From assembly GCA_013396655.1 (NCBI GenBank), contig WBMV01005969.1, positions 1,025,534 through 1,089,533 on the forward strand: a stretch of DNA of 64,000 nucleotides, given 5' to 3'. This document shows, one piece after another, positions 40,401-53,205 of the stretch. Made by a program: the position numbers and the translations under genes. The DNA comes from Campylorhamphus procurvoides. Lineage: Eukaryota > Chordata > Aves > Passeriformes > Dendrocolaptidae. Below the pieces are notes generated by a model. It had not been told where the DNA came from, ran no database searches, and was given only the letters and a program-made list of their open reading frames with translations. Position 1 is the first letter of the stretch. Each line of letters begins with the position of its first letter.

Positions 40401-43400
40401 GAGCCATATCAAGGTTCAGCTGCATGGGGCCAGGCTCGTATATGATCAGCTTTAATGGCTGTTGAAAACAGAGCTTTTCTATTTTCATTAACAGGCAGCA
40501 TCCAGAGGAATAAAGAAGGTGAAGAAAGGCAAGAAAAATTAGACTGTGGACTTTTTACCTGTTTCATGGATACCAAGGAACCAGACAGGTATGGAGAGGG
40601 AAGAAACCTTGTTTCTTTTGACAGCTATGAGGTATTCAGGACTAAGCCTAGACTCAACACTTGCAGAGTTGGATAATTTTTCATCAGGACAGTCCAAGTA
40701 CTTGCACATGTGCAAACAGAGCTTTCTATATATTTTGAAATTTACTTCCATTTTTATTCATTTGAGTTATTTTGCTCTGTACAAAGGGCATTCATATTTT
40801 TGACATCTTGGAAGACATTAACCAAAGCCCTGAAGCCTCAATGTTGAAGATGTGACTGAAGACACAGACCTAAGCACCGATCAGTGTGTCAGAACTGTGT
40901 GGCAGACTGGTACACAGAGCTTCACCACACCACAAAAATGCTGTCAGCAGTTACTGTGAGATGCTTGCTACAGAAATAGATATGACATTTGAAGGATCCC
41001 AATTTTCTTCTTCTAGAAATTGCTACCCACAGAGCTAAGCTGCCTGCCTGGCCTTATGTCCTAGACCTCAGTGAGCTTTCTGAAGGTGCCTGCCCCCCTA
41101 TTCCCTACTCTTCTTAAAAAGGCCAGAGGAACCCTAAAGCAATACACAGGGTTGTCTCACAAAATATCATTGAATTTTTAAACTGGTTTTCTTCACAGGA
41201 TAAAACAATGCGGGAAAGATTCACCCATAAAACATTCAGATATTATGATAGTACTTTGGTTGTTTCTTTTTGTAAGGGAAAAATTATCCTTAGAACACAT
41301 TAAGTTCTTATGGGCTCTATGATCAAGGGGTCATTAGAAGTACCCCTTAGTGACATTTCTGTCTGACAAGAGTGGACACTTAGTTGAGAAATTGCCAGAT
41401 TCATCATATTCTGTATGGTTGCCTAAGGACGACAATGATGTTTCCAGATTTGTGTTTGGGGCTGGAGGTTGTTAATCATGGGATAGATAAAAGCTTCACA
41501 GTACAAACAAAGAACGAAAGCACAGTTAGGAGTTTAATTTACTTTCTGAGTATCCTCCACTGAAATATCCCTTCTCCACCCATGTGGCTAACCTCCCCAG
41601 GGAAGTCACTGCAGGGAGCAGAAGCAAGCCTGAGGATTAAAGCAATCATTCATCTCCTGTATTTTCCTTTGAAGACTGTTGAAAAGATAGAATCTGCTGT
41701 TGAATTATGAAGACTGCTTAAGACTAGATACAGCAAAGGAGATGTAAGAGGGTTTTTAGTCTGGTAGGGTTTTTAAATTAATTCTTAATGTCTGTTACTA
41801 ACGGTTTGCTGATGTTAACGAGACTTAAATCTTCTTGCCAATGAAAGCTAAATCTCCTTGCTGTAGCGCAGGATGAGCTTCCAGAAAAGTACCAAGTTTG
41901 AAGAAAGAAGTAGAGTGGTTCACTCCTCATTTTTGATGAGCCTACATTATGGATTCAGCTAAAGTGCGAATCCTATCTTTATATATTCACATCATGCTCT
42001 GTTTTAGTTGTATAACAAGGATCCATTACTTGAAGTGTGTTCATAGGCACATGTTATTCTTAATACATCAGGGTGCAGTGTCTTAGCTCCTGTGATAAAT
42101 ACTTTAAAATCTGACAATAAGATAATTTGCAGTCCTTCACATCTTCCTTTACATATACCTACACATTAAGCTTTCATTAAAAAGAAGTCTGAAGGACAAA
42201 CACACACAGAAAAATTTCAAAGAAATATCTAACTTGTTTGGTGCATATGAACTTAATGATTTCAAAAATTACCTTGTACTAGAAACTCAAATAACTTAGC
42301 CAATGTGTAGAGAAACTAGCAAGACTGTTTATCTTGATTTTAATGTGTTTTCTCATAGGTGCCAGTTTAAAAGCAGAACTATCCTTTTTTCCCTCTGGTA
42401 TTTTTCTTTATTTCTCTTATGGCTCCAACAGCAAGTGTCCAGACTTGTGAAAAAGTGGCACTGCTCCTGAACTAACAGGAGTAGATAAACAAAACATAGA
42501 CAACTAATAACTCTTGAATTAATGTTTGATGCAAACTTAGATTAAAGAGAATTTGGGTATATCTTGAAATACATTGGAAACACCTTGGGGCATCACCTTA
42601 GAAAAATAAGCACTAAACTGTACATTTTCATAAGGCAGGTTCTAAGAGTCTGAGCTGAATGTGTCAGTGAGAGTGTCAGAGTACTTAATTCACAGGGGAA
42701 CTGTAGAAATCACTTAATAAATGTTCCTTTGAATATATATATAAAGCAGTATACTGGGGAAATGTTCCTGTATTTACTCTTTTAATTTAATTTTTCTTTC
42801 TTTATTCAGTGAATACAGAAGATATGACATACCGAGTGATAAAATAGAATTAACAGACCCATTGGCTTCCTTGGAAAGACCTGCACATCACAATTCCTTC
42901 TCAGAAGAGTGAACTCTTAATTCTCATCTTAACTGTCATTTTACTCTAATGAAAACAGTGACCCTCCTGTCAAGCTTCACAAGAGAAATTTATGTAATGA
43001 AAAATAATGCAATAAAATTTGCTCTGAAAAGGTAAATAATAAGAGCATTAGAAAATACCTGACTCAGTGTTTAGTCATATAGGACACAACTCTTATGTTT
43101 TTGTTTTCCCAAATATGTTTGTAAACATAAAACATTTGAATGGGAATATCTGCATACTGTTTTCCATTTCATAAAAAACGGCCCAATTGGACTTTGCACT
43201 ATTCCACATGTGCATGACTGCTTAAGGCCTTTAGTTTTTATATCAAGTCATTTACAAATACACTGATGAAAACTCCACGATGTTCTTCCTAAGAACTACA
43301 TATGCTTAACAAGAAAATAGGTGCATGATGTAGATAATTGCATCTGAAAACTGACTCAGGAATCAGCAGTCTGATCAAAACAAAAACAAATTTAAAAAGT

Positions 43401-43690
43401 TTTAACATCTATACTTCTGCCTTGCTTATTTACCAGTTCTCCTTCAGACTTCTAATACCTCATGGATTTAACAAAATTCTTTGCTAGGGCCTCGAACCAT
43501 CTTCCATTGAAGTCTAGTAGAATGACTTCTTACTTGGTGATGCATTAATTAGGCTTTGTAAGAGATGTATTAGTGCAACCAGAATTCCCCTGCATCAGTG
43601 ATATTGCTAGTTATAACCACAAAGCATCAGAAAAAAGCTTCTACTACAAAATACTGACTTGGATTTGTCAAGGATCACACCTTTAAGGGC
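37471..43690. other. unannotated non-coding DNA
   Basis: No gene, LINE or LTR recognised across about 6 kb. A G/T-rich run lies at 39868-39897. The overlapping frames near 40455-40803 are short and open on both strands, without recognised similarity. Confidence 0.5.
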
Positions 43691-44431
43691 TGTTCCAGGG
43701 AGAACAGGGAGTCTGAAGGGATGTGGAAGCTGAAACTGAGACACGGCAGAAAACTTTACCCAAACAGTAGTTTTATTACCAGAAGTGGACAAGTAAACAG
43801 GAAAAAAAACCCGAGAGAGAGAGAAAAGAGAAAAATAACCCCCAGGTGCAAACACCCAAATTGCCCAGGTGTTTCCCATGGAGTTGTGTCACCAACCCCC
43901 AGAATACCCAGACTTCAGAGCACTGGCTGCATCCTGAAGGATCAGCTGGCTCACAGGTGATGGTAGGCGTCTCCACTAAGGCAACATTGTCCTGTCATGA
44001 AAAGCGAGTGAGCTGTGAGCATGAGCCGCCTGCCCTTTTTCTAAGTTGCTGAAGTGACCTCAGCTGGGCAGGTGTGGCCAGCACGCCCAGCCAGAGACCC
44101 TCAGCACCTCCCCCCAGTTATGTAAGTGGGACCGTCTTGCACATGTCTGGGGCATTGGCGCCTGCATGATATGCTCCAGGGGGTCTTTATTAAATGGGTC
44201 TGGGGGCTTACTTCATCCTCCTCTCTTTCTCCTTCAAGTGTCCTTGGAGGGCCATTAGCCAATCGTGAGAGCCCAATTAATTTTAGTTTACACCGAAATG
44301 CCTGATTCAAGGCCAAAGACTGTGTCTATCAGCCTGTTTTCCCATAACTTGGCAGGAGAAGCACAAGTCCTCACAGGTGGCTGGGCCAAACACAGACCAA
44401 AACCACCAGCATTGAATTCCACCCGAATACA
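43691..44431 (-). mobile_element. solo LTR of an endogenous retrovirus, ERVL-like, antisense
   Basis: The plus-strand copy starts TG (43691-43692) and ends CA (44430-44431), so the minus strand runs TGTATTCGGG to CTGGAACA. It is flanked by a 5-bp direct repeat AGGGC (43686-43690 and 44432-44436), the target-duplication length usual for ERVL-type integrases. On the minus strand an AATAAA polyadenylation signal (plus-strand TTTATT, 43772-43777) lies about 80 bases before the LTR end, consistent with a short U5. The element is clearly more GC-rich than its flanks. No gag, pol or env is present, so this is a solo LTR left by LTR-LTR recombination. Boundaries and duplication are seen directly; the class is inferred from duplication length and the TGTATT start. 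Confidence 0.8.
43772..43777 (-). promoter_or_regulatory. LTR polyadenylation signal
   Basis: AATAAA on the minus strand inside the solo LTR at 43691-44431, at the position expected near the R/U5 junction. Confidence 0.65.
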
Positions 44432-45902
44432 AGGGCAAAAGCTCTTTCAATATCTATTTACCAAATTTGAATACAATACTTTGAAAAAACTATAATGTGC
44501 AAAAAAATAAAAACAACCATAAACCCGAACAAAAACCAAAGAATATCTTTCTAAAGCCAGCATAAATCAGATAATAAATAGTCCAAAATGGTCAAGTTTG
44601 GCAAATAAGTTATTTTATAACTCTGAAGATGTGTAATTGGCAAGCAGTATGAAGAAAACTTAAAGTACCAAGTACTGTAGCAAGTCAATAAGCAAAGAAG
44701 AGCACACCCTCTAGGGCTATCTGTCTATAGGTTATTGCAACAAGCACTGTGCTAAAACATAATTAAAATCTCAGAGAGCTAAGGCAAAGTAGGAAAAAGC
44801 CAATTATTTCTCACAGGTTATGAACACCTGAATAGTAAATTATCTTTCCCTTGTTTCTGATTTTTTTTTTGTGCCTTGATGGGATTAAGATTGAATGCAT
44901 GGAAAAAATAGTATTTAAAAAAATAATAATACTATAACAAAAATGTCTTCTCCCTGGATTTCATAAGAAGAGAAATTGAAGGACATCATGAAATTTGTAA
45001 AAATGTTGTATTCTTGGAGGAGGCCAATTTTCTGGTTTTAAAGCATATATTTTTCTGACATAAAGCCACAAAAAGAATGTGTGAATACTTGTGAATAGCC
45101 TTAAGAAACAAAATCTGATAGGTAGTTTTAACAGTCAGAGAGCAGAGACATATTCTCAAATGTTCACAGGTTAGCTTTATTCCATCTTTAATGTAACTAC
45201 CTTCATTTTTCTAATTTCAGTCTAGATGAGACAAGCCTTGTGTACTTAACTGAGGTCAAACCATGGTATTACACATGAACAATTTCAAACAGGAATCTTT
45301 ACACTGGCATCCCCTTCATAAATCTGGCCCTGATTAAATACAGCTACTCCCTTCATCCAAACACTTTAAACCAACCAATTTTCATCTCCCTCCTCAGACT
45401 GCTCTATTATCAAAAAGGGCTTAAAAATAAATATTTACCTGGTTTTCATGATAAAGGATTAAATCAGATGATTAGTTGGTCTAAAGAATGCACTCAACTG
45501 AGACGAGTGGTAACTCCATCATGAGCAGCAACTGATAAATATTAAATTAGTTTCATCTAAAAGCTCAGGGCACAAAATTATGTACTGTACTTACTGGACC
45601 TTTAGCAAAGTGGAAAAGGCTGCAGGTTAACTTTTCCTGTGTACATAAAATGAAAATTGTTTTTGGCCTTTGTACTTCTTTTCTAACAGACACATGGGAA
45701 ATCAAGTTATGCTGATACACTCACTAACTAATGTTCAACCTCTGATAAAAATCACACTCTTCTCTATAGGCCAGAAAATAAGGACAGTTAGCAAAAAAAT
45801 GTAAATTACATATCTCTGATTACTAAGATGTTAATTTCTGGGTATTCAAAACTGGGATTTTTAACAGGAGCTTTAATCATTTGAGCAAATAGCTTTGAAA
45901 AA
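44432..45902. other. unannotated non-coding DNA
   Basis: AT-rich sequence between the solo LTR and the SINE. A second A/T-rich stretch with AATAAA-like runs (44500-44580) is not diagnostic. No gene recognised. Confidence 0.5.
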
Positions 45903-46030
45903 CTGAGATTAGCTCAGTTGGTTAGAGCATGGTGCTAATAATGCCAAGGTCATGGGTTCATTCCTTGTAGTGGCTATTCATTTAAGAATTGGACTGTGTC
46001 CCCTTCAACTCAGAATATTCTGTGACTGTG
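45903..46030 (+). mobile_element. tRNA-Ile-derived SINE with CR1 tail (TguSINE1-like)
   Basis: The head is a diverged tRNA-Ile sequence. Box A TAGCTCAGTTGG is at 45910-45921, the anticodon loop CTAATAA with anticodon AAT is at 45937-45939, and box B GGTTCATTCC is at 45955-45964. The acceptor end has lost pairing and there is no proper CCA/terminator context, so it is not a working tRNA gene. Directly after it comes a CR1-type 3' end (AATTGGACTGTG, CCCCTTCAACTCAGAATATTC, TGTGACTGTG), at 45987-46030. This head-tail fusion is the known structure of the passerine SINE TguSINE1, thought to be mobilised by the CR1 reverse transcriptase. RNA polymerase III would read the A and B boxes in an intact copy. 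Confidence 0.88.
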
Positions 46031-46545
46031 AAATCTGTCAAATTACACAACCACAGCATGAAGCAGAAAGCTTTACAGCTACATGGAAATTTAGAAATGA
46101 GGACAGCCATCAGTAGAAACTGAAAGACAAATGAAAAAAAAAAGAAAACAATTTTTAAAAAATTTTAAAATTTTTACTGTGCCATCTTAGCTGAATGCAC
46201 ACCTTAGCTGTGTATTCAGTTCAATTTAAATAGCCTACAGGTGCTTTCCATTTGCAAATGTATCTTTTTTCAAATTTTAATAAATACAAATATATTAATT
46301 AGTAACACTCCATGTTGCAAACATGAGATGTAAGCAGATAAAGAACCACTAGTAAGGTGTAAAAGTTCTTTCCTACTACCTGAAAGAGAAAGTTTCTGTG
46401 ACTGGGAATTATACATTTGTTCAGAGGACCTTGATTTTCCTTCAAATCTTAGTGCTTTGGTAATGTGCCGAGTCTCTTCACATACTGTGACTTCCTTGAC
46501 GTTTACAAGCCCTAGATATTGGGAAGGTGAAATGCCACTGACCAC
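46031..46545. other. unannotated non-coding DNA
   Basis: Contains an A-rich run followed by a self-complementary A/T block (46136-46175). The longest open frame of the window (minus strand, 46270-46662, 130 codons) covers part of it but runs antisense through a CR1 end, so it is not a gene. Confidence 0.55.
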
Positions 46546-46616
46546 ATTTAGAATGGATGGCCATTCTAGGTCCCCTCCAACTGAAAAACTGAAATTATTC
46601 TGTTCTCTTCTATTCT
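46546..46616 (+). mobile_element. short CR1 LINE 3'-end fragment
   Basis: The block GGTCCCCTCCAACTGAAAAAC followed by TGAAATTATTCTGTTCTC and TTCTATTC matches the CR1 3' terminus, preceded by a weak TTAGAATGGATGGCC run. It is small and diverged. The antisense translation of this block forms part of the 130-codon minus-strand frame. Confidence 0.6.
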
Positions 46617-49600
46617 TATGAGCTCGTCCAGTATCCACTTGGAAAACTTTGAGCTTGCTCACGGTGGAGAGACGGCTGCACTGTCCCTTAGAATACGTTC
46701 ATTTTAGCAACAGCTTAAGCTGTAGAATAGCCAATTCACAGCCCAGGGAGGAGAATTACCATAGGGAGTAGACTGCAAAGGGCTTATTAGGTAGCCATGT
46801 GTGACATTCACCAGTCCCAGCAGGGCTTATTCCCCACTGATACCCTGCAAACAGACCAGAATCTGACCGCAAGCTCTGTGGAGGTCACTGCATGATGGCA
46901 AACGTCACTTCAAAGAATAGAAAGATGTTATTTTTCTGGTCTATTAAACAGTACAATCCTCTGTACCAATTTTCATTAGCAAATCCGGACAAATCTGTGC
47001 ATTAAACAGAAATGTTTATAAAGTGAAAGGCCTAAGGAGGGAAGGTGAAACAGTTGTTTCTGTAGCTGCTTGAGAACAGCTTTCAGCTGACAGCCCATCA
47101 CTAAAATCACAGAAAATATCTTTTTTGAGCTTCCTGTTTTTCAGAATAAGACAATAAACATGCTCAACATCATTTTACTCAAAGAAAAACAGTTTTTTTC
47201 TTTCCCTTTAGCAATTAATCATATTCTATCTGAAGGGAAATTTACCAAAAAAAAAAAAAAAGGCAACTTAAAAAGCTCCTCACTGCCCTGGAGCAGTCAT
47301 GCTAAAGGAAGCAAACCCAGTTTTCAGTATCATAAGCTTTTTTTGTTCAGGCTTGTTTTGCCTTAGTGAAATCTGAAGAAACATGTCTTTCCTCTAGATA
47401 TAAAATTCTTCCTTTACACTTCCTGATTTCGTTATAATGTGGTCCTTATCGCCGTCTGAGCAAAACAGAAGGGTTAGAAAATAACAAAGCCCACTTCTTT
47501 GGAAAGAAATCTACAGACAATAAAGGATGGCAGTAAGCTCTGTAAGAGATTCTAAATTCCTCTGCTATCTGAAGTGCCAGATCAAGGTTTTTCTGCAGGT
47601 GAAACTTTTTCATATTGAAAGTGAAATATTGCCATTCTAGCCCACTCAGATTCCAGCTGTAATCTTCAGGAAAATTCAGTGTTTAACTATTACATCTCTT
47701 AATATTTTATTTTCTTCTTATATTTATTACATCTCTGTGAAGAATCCCAATTGAAACTATAATTTTCTCTCCTCAAAATATTTCATGTTCAGCTGCAGAA
47801 ATCAGGGTTCCTCTGCATATCTCAATGAGAAACCTGCTGCAAGCGCTTATATCCTATGGGATTGCTCCACTGCTAGGTTTGTTTGAAATATGATAACATG
47901 ATGAATCTGGGGCTTTAAAGAAGGGGATATTATCAAGAACTGAGATGGGAAATCTAATATGATGAAAACTGTTCTGTTGCAGCAGCATTGGGCAGTAGTT
48001 TTCAGCGTAGAATAAAAAGGCTTTCTACTTTTTGCAAGTCCAAGCTGAGAAGTTTTTCAAGAACTAAGACTAGAGAAAAGTCTATACTAAGCAAAATTAT
48101 AGAGGATTAAATTTGATGCTTATTTATGTTCCTGGGGTAAAATAAACAGTGATTAATATGGGATGTAATTTACATACCAGTGTATAAATACGTTCAACAT
48201 TAAACAGTAAAGTCATGTAGTTCACACTGCTCGGGACATTCATCAGTTACTCAAAGCAAGTGTATTTAACGCATGACAGACATGATTTATCACGCCACTA
48301 CTTTTGCATTTCTGTCTATGTATTATAGCAAAGTTGCGCACAGTAGAAAACTAGAGTAACATGTTTTCTGACTTAGTGAGTACTGACTTAGGGGATTTAG
48401 ATAGTGAGACAGAACAAAAAAAAATTAAATAGTATGAGATTTGAATAGCTAAGAGAAATTCTCTGGATAAAATGTGTAATGAAGTGAAGCTATGGAGATA
48501 AGGTTGGATGTCTACAAATGTCTATTTAATATAGCCTATGAAACATTCACCCCTATTTGAATCAGTAAGCCATGTTGGAAAGACAGCTTTGAATGAGAAT
48601 AAATACTATGGGGTTTAAAATACACTTGAGAACAACCTTAAAGCTTTACCTGTATATACTCTGAAGAAGAAAATTGTGGCTCTGCTCTCCTGTGTCAGCA
48701 TGATGTTGGTGTAACTGCACAGAGGGGAATAGCTGGTGCTGGAACACTGATGTAATGCAGAGCTGTACCAGTGCAATGAACTAGAGCCATAAACTTGCTA
48801 AATGATTTTCAATTGTTCCTAATGGTTTTGGTATTTAATTTAAATTTATGAAAACATTAAAAAGGATGATGCATACCCTACTCCAATCATGGGAAAGGAA
48901 TACATTGTCATTTTTAAATGGTGAATGTTTTTAAGTGGTTTTGCCTAAAGGCAAAGCTCATGATATTTGCATCTACAAAATCTTCGACCTCCCCACAAAA
49001 TACGTGCTTCTGCTTTTGTAAATGCATCAGGACAGTCTCTGAAAACAAGATTTCATGTTTCTATATACCCCTGGCCAAGCATTATAGAAAAGTTTGTAAC
49101 ATTTTATATGCTTCTAAGAAGTGGTCACAAAGACTTTCATTCCATTTCCGCTTTCCTATACTTATAAAACTCATCCATGTGTTGTAACACCCTTGAAGGG
49201 GAGTCACACAGTTTTCAAATTGCCATTTCTGTTGGTTTTATATTCAAAAGTACACTTTGTTTTACTAGAAATGGCCAAAAGATAATAACTTGTCTGATTA
49301 TGGATGCAACACATTTACAAGTTCCCTTCCTTTTTTCAGTGCCTCATACGTCTTCCATAATGCACTCACTAAACACTCCCAGACCAGAGGTAATATATTT
49401 ATCGACATTAGATAGTCTAAATGTTGCCAAATTGGAGTAGGTTAAGTTATTACAGGTTAAATCTTACACAACTATCTGAATAGAAATTGAAGTATGTAGC
49501 TTTAGAGTTGAGGGTTGGGTTTTTTGTTGTTTTTTTTGTTGTTGTTTGGGTGGGTTTTTTTAATTTTCTTAATATTAAAGAAAAAAGCTTATGTACAGAA

Positions 49601-50112
49601 GCTGTTTCTTGGAAACAAATATGAAAATCATTTTATTACACAAACAAAAAATGCCTGTCACATACTTTGAAAGGCACCTACTTGGAGACTCCTCTTGACT
49701 CTCTTTATATTAAAAAATTTACATTTTCTGTTTTTCTGTTTAGTGCCTCTCATTCTTTTCTTTCTTTTGAAGGATGCCTGACAAGATGATAACACTATTT
49801 TCAGAATACTGTTTCAAAATAAGAAAAAATATGATGTTTCTATTTCTTACAGATAAATTCTGTTCTCCAGACAATTTACCTGATTCACAGAACTTCCCAG
49901 GTGTCATGGCATACTGTAACTAATGTCATATCTATCTGAATCTAACCTGTAACTTCTAAAATAACTCAGAGCCCATTTGTTTTCCACAATTAAACTAGTC
50001 GGTATCCAGTAACAAACTACTGAGCTAGGCATTCCTCTACTCTCCCCCAAACACTGGAATTTGTTCTAGTATTAAGGAAATTTGTGATGAATATGAAGCA
50101 TATAGTCTGGTC
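46617..50112. other. unannotated non-coding DNA
   Basis: Holds a 15-A run (47247-47261) and a G/T-rich tract (49512-49561). No gene or other repeat recognised. Confidence 0.5.
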
Positions 50113-50211
50113 TGATCTAGTGAAAGGTGCCCATGCCCATGGCAGGTGCGTTGGAACTAGATGACCTTTGAGGTCCCTTCCAACCCAATCCATTCTATGA
50201 GTCTATGATTT
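50113..50211 (+). mobile_element. CR1 LINE 3'-end fragment
   Basis: The fragment reads AGTGAAAGGTGCCCATGCCC, then GGCAGGTGCGTTGGAACTAG, ATGACCTTTGAGGTCCCTTC, CAACCCAATCCATTCTATGA and GTCTATGATT. This is the canonical sense-strand 3' end of CR1 with its octamer tail. It is one of the less diverged copies here, so probably among the younger CR1 inserts in the window. Confidence 0.95.
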
Positions 50212-51841
50212 GGGAGCATCCTTTCTACAGTGCTTACTTCTATAGTTAATACTTGAGTAATTCAGTAATCATAAGGACTAGTTAAACCCTTTTAGTAACT
50301 GGGTTTAGAATTTATTAACAAAATATTCATTTACATTTGAAACACCAGGTTGGATATGCATACTGGAATATGTTTGTATACAGTTGGTATACATTTACTG
50401 GAATTTTCTCCACATGTAGACTCTCTGCTTTTTCTCTAAATAACAGCACAATGATTTATGGTGGCTGATTTGACTTCTGCACCATGCCAGTCCATCAGAA
50501 GCTGTCCTCAGCTAGGGGCAAGTCCACTTACTTAGAAATCTTAGAGTCACTCAAAACTGTGAAGAGTCATACCAACAGTGGATGCAGGAACCAACTATAA
50601 CCATGTGCCTCTGTGTAAACAGCAGAAATGGTGTTCAGAAATACCCTTCTGTGTTGGAAAAGCCATAAGCGGTCATGCATAGATTATGCAACAAAACAGG
50701 TGGAAAGAGTGCAGAAATAAATGATATTTGATTAGAATAATCTTATTCATAGCAACCACATATAATTTAAGTAATCTCAAAGGGAAACCAGGGAAGGAGA
50801 TCTCCGGGATCAGCCTTTCAGTAGCCGACCTCAGTGAGGTTTGTGCAATTCTCCTTGCCCAGGAGGACAGCCATGGGTATGCAAGACTTCAAGCCCCAAA
50901 GCCTTTGGTAAATTACGATTAAAGAAAGTAAAGCCTGGGTTGGAGTGAACAGTTTCTTGGGAAATTTCAGTTTTTTACCCAGAGTTTATAACCCACTCTA
51001 CCTCTTTTTTTTTTTTCCTTTTTACTTTCCTCTTTCAACACATTTTCAGAAATCTGAATATCCTTTTTTGCTTTTGTAGATCTATGTTTTTTAAATCAAT
51101 GCAATTATATGATCCCTCAAACAGCTTTTCTTTGCTGTCAGTTGGCAAAATGAAAGTCCCCTGCAAGAGATAATACAGTAATGTCTTTCTCATCACAGCA
51201 GGCTACAGGAAAAATACAGACAAGCAGTTCCCCTGCTGCCTTAGATATACGAGGCTTACCAAAATCACTAAACAGTCAACTAAATAATAAGTAAAAAAAT
51301 ATGCTGTAACAGTCTGTATCTGTGTGTGTGTGTATAATAAAAGAATCAATAGTACCTGGGAAAAAATCCTTCTTGTTAGAAAAACAACGACTATACACAG
51401 ATTAGGGGAAAAAACCACAGAAGAAACACAGAAGAAAATGACTTCCAGTTAAGATAATCATATTGATATATATAATGTTTAATTTGCTTAGTCTAAAAAT
51501 AAAAGGGCAAAAAAAAAGAGAGGGAGTTCTTTTTGCCATCTAATGACCCAATGAAGTCCCTGAAAGTATATAAGAAATAGAGATTGGATTGTCTAATTGA
51601 TTTAAATTTGAGGTATTATTTTATGAAGATTTTATTTAGTGTTTGCTGCTTGTGCCTCTTTCACTGTGATGAAGAGATTTTGTCTGTACTGAGGCATGCC
51701 TTTTCTGAATCTAAGGTCTGTTGGTATCCCTCAGTTCCAAGGACTTGTAAGGATTATGGTCAGACATTTGCAATTTAGGATGAGAAGCTTCAACTGAAAT
51801 GTAAAAGAAAAACGTACTGAAGCATCTGTTACATAAACAAA
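50212..51841. other. unannotated non-coding DNA
   Basis: AT-rich with T-rich (51005-51025) and A-rich (51511-51520) runs and a short GT run near 51322-51332. No gene recognised. Confidence 0.5.
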
Positions 51842-51978
51842 GGAAAAGAAAAACGAGAAAAAAGAAAAAGAAAAAAAAAAGAAAAAGAAAAAGAAAAAGA
51901 AAAAGAAAAAGAAAAAGAAAAAGAAAAAGAAAAAGAAAAAGAAAAGAAAAAGAAATTAAAAAGAGAAAAAGAAAAAGC
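51842..51978. repeat. (AAAAAG)n purine hexamer microsatellite
   Basis: The whole stretch is A/G-only apart from one C (51854) and two T (51956-51957). The core from 51881 to 51941 holds ten uninterrupted GAAAAA units; the flanks are degenerate. The perfect core suggests active length variation. The homopurine strand may be capable of triplex formation (inference). Confidence 0.95.
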
Positions 51979-53205
51979 TATATGTAAAAAAAAATCAATA
52001 TTAAATTAATAAATAATTAATAGATGAGTACCCTCTTAAAACAGATCATAGGCTTCAGTGCTATTATGACAAGAATTCTATGCATTTAGTCACCTGACCT
52101 ATGAAAGTCATAATCTCCAGGTTTAGAAATTAATTTGCAACAAAATCTATTAGTAACTTTTTTTTCCCCCAGTTTATCTCACATACTATTGGGAAGTGTT
52201 AAGATGTATCTATTAATTGACTCAGTCATAGAGGGAGTCAGAAATACAGTCTGGAAAGAACAATGTATGCAAGGTGCTGAGCCACAGCAGAGGAAGGGAA
52301 TCAAGAAGCGCAGAAGATACTTTGATTCATAAGCAGATGTAATTGGAATGTTTTTCTTTCAAGGAATAGCTTGAAAAAGTTTGAAATTATTTTTAACATA
52401 CAACCTGCAGAATCACTGATACTACCATAATGTCCTTGAGCTTTATATGAATTACTCACTTGGAGTAGTGGTGTTGTTAAAAACAACTTTACAGAGGATG
52501 ATATCTTCAAAGAGGAGAGCTCAGGTGAAGACATGGAAAGACAAGAAACTTCCAAAAGGTCATCTAAAGTATTAACATCAGACTATGGAGTATAACCTAG
52601 GTCTCCTGAGACTCAGCTCATTGCTTCACCAACCAGGTTATAGAACATCCCATCAGATTACCTCTACTAAAGAGACAGATTTTTGGACAAAAATAACCCT
52701 ACAGAAACTGAACACAATTTTCCTAGGAGTGAACTTTGGAACCTGAATAAGAAAATTATTTTGTTTCATTTGTAATTTTGCAGAGTATTTCCACTTCAGT
52801 GCATTATCAGAACTGTTAAACACATTGGTAGAATCTCACTTCTGGCAATATTTTATCTTTATAGGAATTGAATTCATAACACATATGTTGGTATAGTTAT
52901 TCTACTGGCAGAATTTGACATCCAGTTTCTAGAGTTGATTGGTGGCTTACTAATTTATTTAATTCCATCTCCTGAGTATTTCTTGCTTTTCTTCTTTTTT
53001 TCTTCTCCCATCTTACCTTAACTGTGATAAAATATGGCATTTGTTAGAATTTCTGTGTGAGGAATTTCACAGCTGAAATACTTGATTTTTTCATCTGAAG
53101 AAAACAGACAGTATTTTGCCTGACATTAAGAACAGGTGAATTAACTTGTGATGTTCCATACAGTAATGAGTTCTTCCCCAGGAGAAAGATTAACTGGAGA
53201 ACAGG
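51979..53205. other. unannotated non-coding DNA
   Basis: AT-rich with a pyrimidine-rich run at 52984-53010. Nothing recognised. Confidence 0.5.

Noticed and set aside
40455..40803. Cluster of short frames near splice-like motifs
   Set aside because: Frames overlap on both strands with no similarity; splice motifs of this strength are frequent by chance.
45903..45976. tRNA-Ile gene
   Set aside because: The acceptor stem does not pair, the T-arm is diverged, and a CR1 tail follows directly; it is the head of a SINE.
46270..46662. Longest open frame of the window (130 codons, minus strand)
   Set aside because: Part of it is the antisense translation of a CR1 3' end (46546-46616), the carboxyl end is a run of hydrophobic residues from AT-rich DNA, and no domain is recognisable.
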